In this document: positions 1 through 5,194 of the stretch, piece by piece
Position numbering within the stretch: position 1 is the first letter of the stretch
Layout: each line of letters starts with the position of its first letter
Origin: an uncultured Candidatus Saccharibacteria bacterium
GTDB lineage: Bacteria > Patescibacteriota > Saccharimonadia > Saccharimonadales > Saccharimonadaceae
NCBI GenBank assembly: GCA_938038145.1
Contig: CALHQU010000022.1
Location: 1-10,612, forward strand
Length of the DNA: 10,612 nt
Direction: 5' to 3'
Made by a program: the position numbers and the translations under genes
The notes under the pieces: generated by a model
What the model was told of the DNA's origin: nothing
What the model saw: the letters and a program-made list of their open reading frames with translations, nothing else
Database searches by the model: none

Positions 1-1345
1 CTACCAAATCCTTCAGCGGTGAAGCGAATGATTTGTCGTTAGGCTTAACACTAACTCGCTGATTTTCAAGACGTAGGGAAGTCAGGGATGTTAATCCAGC
101 TAGCGGACTTATATCGGCGAAGCAGTTATTTCTTAAGGATAGAATTTTTAGAGAAGTTAGACCAGATAGTGGGCTTAGGTCTGAGATATAGTTGTTGTTT
201 AACAACAAGTTCTGAAGATTCTTAGCAGCTTCTATTCCGGTTAGGTCGTAAATGTTTGAGTAACTTAGGTTAAGATCTGTCAATCTTTCCAACTCTACGT
301 CAGTAATTTTTTGATCGTCTTTACGATTAGTGTTGAGTGCTGTTGACAATTTTTTATTAAGTTGGGTGCGCAAATTGTTATCTGGCACGTTGATTTCCTT
401 AACTGTTCGTCTTTCGTATACGCGGACATAGTCGATTGACATAGTTGCCGGGAATGACTTTGGATATTTAGCTAGGGCGTTGTAGGCGTTTGACCATTTG
501 CTGCCTTTACCGTCAATGTAGTCACCGCCGATTGCCAAGTTAAGACGCAAGAAGAATGGCTTGTCGAATGGGCCGTAAGGTGTGTTTGCTGCGTTTGGTT
601 GACTGAACCCGTTGACGGTGTGGAACTTTACGCCATCAATGTAATATTCCAATTTTCCCTCAGTCCATTTTACGCCGTATGTGTGCCATTGAGTGGTGTC
701 TTTAAATCCAGCTGGCAAATCTCTACCTTGAGCATGTTTTTTATTGCCTGTTGAAAGTCCCCAGTGAGCGTCTGCCGCCGCGTAATTTAAGTTAGAACCT
801 TTAGTCTCTACGATGTCAATTTCACCGCTGCGAGGCCAACTGCCATATGTAGGTTTATCAGGACTCATCCAAAAACCAGGCCAGGTGCTCTTATTATTTG
901 GCATTTTTATGCGAGCCTCAATATAGCCGTAAGTCCAAAATTTTTTGCCCTTCGTTTCTACGAATCCAGAGGTGAAGTTGCCGCTTTTTTCATTTCCTGT
1001 GCAGCGCGCGCCAGGCTTGTATAGTCCGACTAAGTTTAGACTGCCGTTTTTAACATTCACATTCTCTTCGCTCCTACTGTAGCAGCTTTGGACGTTATTA
1101 GCGCCCCATCCGCTGGTGTATATATTCCAAGAATCTTTATCTAATGACGCGCCGTTAAATTCATCACGCCAAACAGGATTTAAATTCCAGTTAATACTAT
1201 CGTTCAACGGATAATCATCGCTAACGACACTCTTAGCTTGTGCAGTTGGTAAGGTAAGTAGTGATCCACCAATGAATAGTCCAGTAGCCATTACTCCAGT
1301 TAATATTTTAACTTTTGTATTTAAAAAGCGTTTCTTTATTAACAT
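1..1345 (-). CDS. Secreted GH16 family beta-glucanase with C-terminal internalin-like LRR domain (3' end cut by window)
   Basis: The ATG at 1345 opens a frame that runs off the window after 448 codons, so the C-terminus is missing. Residues 1-37 form a signal peptide: positive start (KKR, later KVK), hydrophobic core, and an AQA-K cleavage-like site. Residues ~55-312 are a glycoside hydrolase family 16 domain with the catalytic motif SGEIDIVE. E175 is the likely nucleophile, D177 the assistant and E180 the acid/base; this ExDxxE spacing is the beta-bulge type seen in laminarinases. The domain ends with the usual SIDYVRVYE strand. An internalin-like cap (~313-354, EINVPDNNLRTQL) is followed by about four 22-residue leucine-rich repeats from ~355 (e.g. 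LSPLSGLTSLKILSLRNN). By family it should cleave beta-1,3 or mixed beta-glucans outside the cell. The substrate and the anchor, if any, are not visible. A strong AGGAGG lies 4 nt upstream. It is divergent from a winged-helix gene that may regulate it. Confidence 0.93.
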   Translation of the reverse strand, partial: MLIKKRFLNTKVKILTGVMATGLFIGGSLLTLPTAQAKSVVSDDYPLNDSINWNLNPVWRDEFNGASLDKDSWNIYTSGWGANNVQSCYSRSEENVNVKNGSLNLVGLYKPGARCTGNEKSGNFTSGFVETKGKKFWTYGYIEARIKMPNNKSTWPGFWMSPDKPTYGSWPRSGEIDIVETKGSNLNYAAADAHWGLSTGNKKHAQGRDLPAGFKDTTQWHTYGVKWTEGKLEYYIDGVKFHTVNGFSQPNAANTPYGPFDKPFFLRLNLAIGGDYIDGKGSKWSNAYNALAKYPKSFPATMSIDYVRVYERRTVKEINVPDNNLRTQLNKKLSTALNTNRKDDQKITDVELERLTDLNLSYSNIYDLTGIEAAKNLQNLLLNNNYISDLSPLSGLTSLKILSLRNNCFADISPLAGLTSLTSLRLENQRVSVKPNDKSFASPLKDLV

Positions 1346-1383
1346 ACACCCTCCTAAAATTAATGGTAAAAGTCATTATAACA
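1346..1383 (-). promoter_or_regulatory. Extended -10 promoter and Shine-Dalgarno for the GH16 gene
   Basis: On the minus strand TGTTATAAT occupies 1383-1375, a perfect extended -10 (TGnTATAAT). No good -35 is visible at normal spacing, as is common with extended -10 promoters. Transcription should begin near 1368, giving a leader of roughly 23 nt that contains AGGAGG (1356-1351 region) 4 nt before the ATG at 1345. The start codon and the minus-strand reading direction are therefore well supported. Confidence 0.7.
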
Positions 1384-1394
1384 ATAAGCATTGT
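1381..1394. promoter_or_regulatory. Short inverted repeat overlapping the GH16 extended -10 (possible operator)
   Basis: ACAAT (1381-1385) and ATTGT (1390-1394) are inverted copies with a 4-bp spacer. The repeat abuts the -10 hexamer of the GH16 promoter and covers its TG extension. A protein bound here would block that promoter. The arms are only 5 bp in AT-rich DNA, so chance is possible. Confidence 0.35.
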
Positions 1395-1413
1395 AAAAAT
1401 AAAAGTAGAATAG

Positions 1414-1434
1414 TTAATTTTACAGCAAAATTAA
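1414..1434. promoter_or_regulatory. Perfect 8+8 bp inverted repeat, candidate operator of the winged-helix regulator
   Basis: TTAATTTT (1414-1421) and AAAATTAA (1427-1434) are exact inverted copies separated by five bases. The site lies in the divergent intergenic region, about 50 bp before the regulator start and 30 bp upstream of the GH16 -10. A half-site AAAATTAA recurs at 1356-1363, between the GH16 -10 and its Shine-Dalgarno. Size and symmetry suit a dimeric MarR-like winged-helix protein. There is no run of T after it that would suggest a terminator. Its role as an operator is inferred. Confidence 0.5.
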
Positions 1435-1484
1435 AGAATGCTCGTTTATCATAATAACTATCACTAACCAGATAAAGGAATATT

Positions 1485-1760
1485 ATGAATAAAGCTCAAT
1501 CAAAAGAAGTTAATTTAACAACGAATGAGGCGTTAATTTTACAACAAATCTATGAAGATGGCGGCGATGACGTCGTAGTTTTAGCCGGGCAAGTTGGATT
1601 ATCGCGTCGAACAGTAATGAATATTTTGGCGGATTTGCGTCGTAAAGGTTTGATGGCGATTGATCAAATATATGGTGACGCGTGGGTACGATTAACGGCA
1701 CGCGGCAAACGGTTAGTTCAGAAAATTTGGCCAGAAGCACAAATGATAGCGATGTATTAG
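1485..1760 (+). CDS. Small winged-helix DNA-binding regulator (MarR-like fold)
   Basis: This 91-residue protein is essentially one winged helix-turn-helix domain. Residues ~13-25 form the first helix. A helix-turn-helix spans ~30-56, with the recognition helix in GLSRRTVMNILADLRRKGL. A beta-wing follows at ~59-71 (a GDAWVRLTARGK pattern typical of MarR/PadR-like wings). There is no ligand-binding or extra dimerisation domain, so it is shorter than ordinary MarR proteins (~140 aa). AAAGGA at 1474-1479, 5 nt before the ATG, supports the start. It is divergent from the secreted GH16-LRR gene and has palindromes in the shared upstream region, which suggests local regulation of that gene and of itself. 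It could instead act on the two-component genes 38 nt downstream, although those have their own promoter. The DNA-binding fold is well supported; the target is inferred. Confidence 0.8.
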   Translation: MNKAQSKEVNLTTNEALILQQIYEDGGDDVVVLAGQVGLSRRTVMNILADLRRKGLMAIDQIYGDAWVRLTARGKRLVQKIWPEAQMIAMY

Positions 1761-1786
1761 TATGTGAAATTGTTGAGATATAAAGG

Positions 1787-1792
1787 TATAAT
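1787..1792 (+). promoter_or_regulatory. -10 box of a leaderless promoter for the response regulator gene
   Basis: A perfect TATAAT ends 6 nt before the GTG start codon at 1799, which puts the expected transcription start on the start codon itself. There is no Shine-Dalgarno and no clear -35. The same geometry recurs at 3477-3482 and 10406-10411. Confidence 0.65.
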
Positions 1793-1798
1793 ATATCT

Positions 1799-2473
1799 GT
1801 GAGAGTTTTACTGATTGAAGATGACGTTACGATTACTCGACTATTAAAAGAAGGGTTGGAAGACGAGTCATATGCAGTTGATGTGGCGAATGATGGCAGC
1901 GAAGGCTATCGGACCGCTGCGGCTGATGATTATGATGTTATTATTTTGGACATAATGCTACCAGGAATGAACGGCTATGAAGTTTGTCGAACCCTGAGAA
2001 ATGATGGTAATAAAACGCCGATTTTAATGTTGACCGCGCGCGATGCGGAGCGTGATATTGTTGAAGGATTGGACACTGGCGCTGATGATTATTTAGCTAA
2101 GCCATTTAGCTTTGACGTGCTATTGGCTCGCATAAGGGCGTTACTTCGTAGGCCGAATGAGAAATTGGAGGAAATTCTTCAGGTGGGCGATTTGAAACTT
2201 GATCCAAGCTCAAAAAAAGTAACGCGAGCTTCGCAGGAGATTAACTTGACCGCTAAGGAATATGGTGTTCTGGAATATTTGATGCGAAATAAAGGTAAGG
2301 TTTTATCAAAAGAACAGATTATATCGCACGTTTGGGATTTTGACGCGGACGTATTACCGAATAATGTTGAGCTATTTATTATGTTTTTGCGCCGAAAAAT
2401 TGATAAGCCATTTAAATCGAAATTAATTCACACGGTTTCGGGTTTTGGCTATAAATTAGAGGAAAAATCATGA
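1799..2473 (+). CDS. OmpR/PhoB-family response regulator
   Basis: A 224-residue two-domain response regulator of normal family length. The receiver domain (1-~115) has the acidic pocket E7/D8/D9, phosphoacceptor D51 (LDIMLPGMNG), conserved T79 (LMLTA) and K101 (AKPF). The C-terminal domain (~125-222) is the OmpR/PhoB winged helix, ending with the family signature HTVSGFGYKLE. Phosphorylation by the partner kinase should switch its DNA binding. The GTG start is preferred because it gives the canonical MRVLLIEDD beginning, and the TATAAT 6 nt upstream implies a leaderless mRNA. Its stop overlaps the kinase start by 4 nt (ATGA), so the two are one transcription and translation unit. The regulated genes are unknown; a neighbouring system such as the GH16-LRR gene is possible but unsupported. 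Confidence 0.96.
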   Translation: MRVLLIEDDVTITRLLKEGLEDESYAVDVANDGSEGYRTAAADDYDVIILDIMLPGMNGYEVCRTLRNDGNKTPILMLTARDAERDIVEGLDTGADDYLAKPFSFDVLLARIRALLRRPNEKLEEILQVGDLKLDPSSKKVTRASQEINLTAKEYGVLEYLMRNKGKVLSKEQIISHVWDFDADVLPNNVELFIMFLRRKIDKPFKSKLIHTVSGFGYKLEEKS

Positions 2474-3459
2474 AACAGCAACGCGTCAGACGACTAGCAC
2501 TGAGTTATTTGGCTGTGATTATGACGTTGTCACTGGTGTTTAGCGTGATTATTTATGCTGTTACCTCGACCCAACTTAACCGAGAATTGCCGCCTGATGA
2601 CCATATTAAGCAATCAGCGGATATCGAAGATCAATTTCATCATCGATTAGAGCGACGTGACAATGAAACGCGCGAAATGGTGGTGATATCTTTAATTGTG
2701 TTAAATGGTGCGATGTTGGTGTTTGGTTATTGGTTGAGTCTAGTGTTGGCGCGAAGAACGCTGGCGCCAATTGAACAGTCAATTGAGCAGCAAGCCCAAT
2801 TTGTGTCTAATGCTAGCCACGAGCTAAGAACTCCGTTGGCGGCGTTGCTTTTGAGTAATGAAATAGCGATGCGTAAGCGTGTGCTGACCGATGAAAAAGC
2901 TCGTCAGGTTTTGAGCCAAAACGTTGAGGAAATTAAAAAACTGACTAAACTTAGCAATTCGTTGCTGGATTTGGCGAAGTCGGAAAATGCTTTGAATGAT
3001 CCAGAGTCAATTGATATTTCTGAAATTATTAAAGAGGTTATAAGACAGTATTCTCAGGTTGCAAAAGCGAAGCAGGTTAAAATTTTACAGAACGCTCCAT
3101 ATGGTCAAAAGGTAGTTTTACGAGTAAATGCGGTTCGTCAGATTTTATCAATTTTGGTGGACAATGCTATTAAATACGCGCCGCAAAAGGTTAGTGAAGT
3201 GAAGATTTGGGTCAGGCTGAATAAAAATTCTGTGGAATTTATAGTTAAAGATAACGGACCGGGCATTTCGTCAAATGATCAAAAACACATTTTCGAGAGA
3301 TTTTATCGTGCAGACGCAGCACGGACTCGAACCGACGCGTCGGGCTATGGTTTGGGGCTGGCAATTGCTAAAACCTTGGCGGATCGCTGTGGTTATACTA
3401 TTCGCATCAAAAGTAAACCGTCAGCTGGCGCGGAATTTATACTAGTCATTCCAAATTAA
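2470..3459 (+). CDS. Membrane sensor histidine kinase with minimal sensor region
   Basis: A 329-residue partner of the preceding response regulator. Two membrane segments (~9-31 and ~71-93) enclose an external loop of only about 40 charged residues (~32-70) with no known sensor domain. No full HAMP domain is visible: the linker between TM2 and the DHp helix is about 17 residues. The H-box is SNASHELRTPL with phospho-acceptor H117. The ATP-binding domain shows the N-box (LVDNAIKYAP, N232), G1 DNGPG (261-265), F-box FERFYR (275-280) and G2 GYGLGLAIA (292-300). All catalytic motifs are intact, so it should autophosphorylate and pass phosphate to D51 of the regulator. With such a small loop, the signal may be sensed in the membrane or via another protein. 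The 4-nt ATGA overlap with the regulator fixes the start. Confidence 0.95.
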   Translation: MKQQRVRRLALSYLAVIMTLSLVFSVIIYAVTSTQLNRELPPDDHIKQSADIEDQFHHRLERRDNETREMVVISLIVLNGAMLVFGYWLSLVLARRTLAPIEQSIEQQAQFVSNASHELRTPLAALLLSNEIAMRKRVLTDEKARQVLSQNVEEIKKLTKLSNSLLDLAKSENALNDPESIDISEIIKEVIRQYSQVAKAKQVKILQNAPYGQKVVLRVNAVRQILSILVDNAIKYAPQKVSEVKIWVRLNKNSVEFIVKDNGPGISSNDQKHIFERFYRADAARTRTDASGYGLGLAIAKTLADRCGYTIRIKSKPSAGAEFILVIPN

Positions 3460-3473
3460 TAACAGATAGAATA

Positions 3474-3482
3474 TGCTATAAT
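3474..3482 (+). promoter_or_regulatory. Extended -10 leaderless promoter for the APH-like gene
   Basis: TGCTATAAT (3474-3482) is a perfect extended -10. The hexamer ends 6 nt before the ATG at 3489, placing transcription start at the A of the start codon. No Shine-Dalgarno and no recognisable -35 are present. Confidence 0.72.
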
Positions 3483-3488
3483 TTACGC

Positions 3489-4499
3489 ATGGAAACATTG
3501 CCAGATCACGATAAATTATTAACCAACAGAGCCTTGCGGTGTGCGGCGGCGGAGCTAAACGTTGATTCATCTGAATTACGGATCACGCCGGTAAGCGGCG
3601 GCTTTTCGCTTAATCGTCGAGCGCTGGTGTCGTCTGGTGGTCGAACGATTTTCGTTAAAGAAGTTGATACTAATTTATTGTCGGATGAGGGTGAGCGGGA
3701 ACTAGGCTGGCTAAAAAAAGATTATGCAGTAACGCGTTTGTTACAGAAAACTTATCCGCAATATGTTGCTGATTGGACTGAATTGGCTGATGACGGTTAC
3801 GTGTTGATGACGAGCAGTTACGCTTCGTCAGATGGGTGGTTGTGGCAACCTCCGACGGATAACTATGTCGCGGAACGTTATATTTCGACGGTGATAACCG
3901 CGGTTCGAGAGCTGGAAAAAATAAAATTGCCGCAGGAGCTGATTGAAGAACTGCAATTACAACCGTTTGCGACGGAAAAGCTTGGCTTAGATGATGGAAT
4001 TGATCAGGTTATTGCTGATGCTGATATTCGTCGTCGGTTGATTGATAACTATCAAAAACTATTGCCGAGTCAGTTGGAGATTAATCAGCGGCGTTGTCAG
4101 GCTATAATTGAGCTGTTAGAAAAGCGCGATGAGTTGATTGATATTTCGGCGCGCGCTAAAGAATTTGCCAAGCAGACGGAAGATTGCTTTAATCATTCGG
4201 ATGTTCGTAGTGACAATTTGGCATTTAATCCGCAAACTGGCGAGTTGAAGTTGGTTGACTGGAACTGGGCTTCCTATGCACCTAAAGGATCTGGTGCGAC
4301 AGAATTTCTGGTTGATATGGCGCGCCATGGTCGTGACGTAACGCCGTGGTTGGGTGAAGTCAACGCGGAAATGCTGGCATCATTTGTCGGATTTTTCCTT
4401 ATACGTAGCCTCAAGCCACCGCTTAAGCCGGGTGATAATCTTCGTCAAATGCAGGCGTTATCAGCGGCTGTTGCTTATGATTTACTGGAGCGTATGTGA
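3489..4499 (+). CDS. Aminoglycoside/choline kinase-fold (APH family) phosphotransferase, substrate unknown
   Basis: A 336-residue protein with the kinase-like motifs of the APH/choline kinase superfamily. The N-lobe contains a beta-strand lysine in IFVKEVD (K57). The Brenner motif is HSDVRSDNL, with H236, catalytic D238 and Mg-binding N243. The second metal-binding aspartate is D257 in LVDWNWAS, the equivalent of the kinase DFG. These residues are intact, so ATP-dependent phosphorylation of a small molecule is likely. Similarity of fold does not imply antibiotic resistance: family members act on choline, homoserine, fructosamine, sugars and more. It starts leaderless 6 nt after a TATAAT, only 29 nt after the histidine kinase stop. 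Its TGA overlaps the ATG of a P-loop kinase by 1 nt, so the two enzymes are probably made together and may act on the same or successive substrates. Confidence 0.85.
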   Translation: METLPDHDKLLTNRALRCAAAELNVDSSELRITPVSGGFSLNRRALVSSGGRTIFVKEVDTNLLSDEGERELGWLKKDYAVTRLLQKTYPQYVADWTELADDGYVLMTSSYASSDGWLWQPPTDNYVAERYISTVITAVRELEKIKLPQELIEELQLQPFATEKLGLDDGIDQVIADADIRRRLIDNYQKLLPSQLEINQRRCQAIIELLEKRDELIDISARAKEFAKQTEDCFNHSDVRSDNLAFNPQTGELKLVDWNWASYAPKGSGATEFLVDMARHGRDVTPWLGEVNAEMLASFVGFFLIRSLKPPLKPGDNLRQMQALSAAVAYDLLERM

Positions 4500-5035
4500 T
4501 GGCCTCTCATCCGCTAATCATTCTCCGCGGTAATTCTGGTTGCGGCAAAACCAGCACGGCGCGCTTACTCCAGCGTCAACTAGGCTACGGCACGATGTTG
4601 GTGTCACAGGATGTGGTGCGCCGGGAAATACTGCGCGTGAAAGATAGCGAAAGCAATCCGGCGATTCAGCTGATTTACGATCTATGCATGTATGGCAATA
4701 ATGTTGACTATACGGTGATTTTGGAGGGTATTTTGAGCAATAAAAAATACGGCGCGATGCTGCGCCGGCTGCTGGATGATTTTCAGGGTGAAAAACTGAT
4801 TTATTATTTTGACGTATCGTTTGAGGAAACGGTGCGCCGCCACGCTACCAAGCCAAGCGCTCATGAATTTGGCGAATCGGAGATGCGCCAGTGGTGGAAA
4901 GATCAAGATGTTTTGAATGTACCAGGCGAGCAGCGAATCGGTGAACAGCTGTCTCAGGCAGAAATTGTCGATCTGATTCACCGCGACGTTTTGGCATCAT
5001 CAGAGGGAGCAAATACTTCCGCATCTCGTATGTAA
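4499..5035 (+). CDS. P-loop kinase (AAA_33 / zeta-toxin-like nucleotide kinase fold)
   Basis: A 178-residue P-loop kinase. The Walker A motif is GNSGCGKTS at residues 11-19, directly after the first beta-strand LIILR. A D-x2-RR element follows (SQDVVRREIL, D38, R41, R42), as in zeta-toxin-like and polynucleotide-kinase-like enzymes. Other fold landmarks are the strand YTVILEG (~72-78) and a LID-like basic stretch VRRHATKP after YYFDVSFEE. I chose the ATG at 4499, which overlaps the TGA of the upstream gene by one base; a GTG at 4496 would add one residue. No Shine-Dalgarno-independent promoter is visible, so it depends on the upstream APH-like gene. No antitoxin gene accompanies it, which argues against a plain toxin role. 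A small-molecule or nucleotide kinase working with the APH-like enzyme is more likely. Confidence 0.8.
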   Translation: MASHPLIILRGNSGCGKTSTARLLQRQLGYGTMLVSQDVVRREILRVKDSESNPAIQLIYDLCMYGNNVDYTVILEGILSNKKYGAMLRRLLDDFQGEKLIYYFDVSFEETVRRHATKPSAHEFGESEMRQWWKDQDVLNVPGEQRIGEQLSQAEIVDLIHRDVLASSEGANTSASRM

Positions 5036-5054
5036 ATAATACAATGTACTTTCA

Positions 5055-5084
5055 TTGACAGACGCTATATATCGCGTGTATATT
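5055..5084 (+). promoter_or_regulatory. Sigma-70 type promoter of the nrdDG operon
   Basis: A consensus -35 TTGACA (5055-5060) and a -10 TATATT (5079-5084) are separated by 18 bp. The predicted transcription start is near 5091. The spacer is almost entirely filled by a NrdR-like box. Unlike the leaderless promoters in this window, this one has a real -35 and a ~100-nt leader. Confidence 0.72.
5062..5077. promoter_or_regulatory. NrdR box 1 (between -35 and -10)
   Basis: ACGCTATATATCGCGT matches the NrdR box consensus ACACWATATATWGTGT at 13 of 16 positions, and its outer arms ACGC/GCGT are perfectly symmetrical. It lies within the -35/-10 spacer, where bound repressor would exclude RNA polymerase. 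NrdR is the widespread ATP-cone/zinc-finger repressor of ribonucleotide reductase genes. Its gene is not in this window. Confidence 0.7.
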
Positions 5085-5090
5085 CAATAT

Positions 5091-5194
5091 TAAGCACTAC
5101 ATATGGTGTTTTAGAAAATAAATAACGTTTTTTGCAACATGCGCCCACTGGAGAGGTTGGGCTGGTTTGCTATTTTTATAAACAAGGAGGGGGA
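5091..5194 (+). promoter_or_regulatory. 5' leader of nrdD with strong Shine-Dalgarno
   Basis: The predicted mRNA leader is about 104 nt and ends in AAGGAGG (5184-5190), 4 nt before the ATG at 5195. This site decides the nrdD start over an in-frame TTG at 5132, which would add 21 unfamiliar residues. A weak hairpin is possible (GCCCA at 5143-5147 with TGGGC at 5158-5162, 10-nt loop). I see no recognisable riboswitch. Confidence 0.55.
5094..5109. promoter_or_regulatory. NrdR box 2 (just after the predicted transcription start)
   Basis: GCACTACATATGGTGT matches the NrdR consensus at 13 of 16 positions. It begins exactly 32 bp after box 1 (16-bp gap), about three helical turns, which is the usual spacing of paired NrdR boxes. 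Both sites thus lie on the same face of the helix, flanking the -10. Confidence 0.72.

Noticed and set aside
1272..1454. Plus-strand 60-codon frame opposite the GH16 signal peptide
   Set aside because: It is the antisense shadow of the GH16 gene start and runs through its promoter and palindromes.
3489..4499. Antibiotic-resistance kinase
   Set aside because: Only the fold-level motifs of the APH superfamily are present. The chromosomal-style context with a partner P-loop kinase gives no support for a resistance role.
4499..5035. Zeta-type toxin of a toxin-antitoxin pair
   Set aside because: No small antitoxin gene lies next to it, and it is coupled to an APH-like enzyme. The shared P-loop fold is not enough.
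5143..5162. Hairpin in the nrdD leader as a riboswitch or terminator
   Set aside because: Only five base pairs with a 10-nt loop and no following U-tract; no known riboswitch core is recognisable.
5132..5194. In-frame TTG extension of nrdD by 21 residues
   Set aside because: The canonical NrdD/ATP-cone start is at 5195 with AAGGAGG just upstream, and the extension reads through that Shine-Dalgarno and resembles nothing known.
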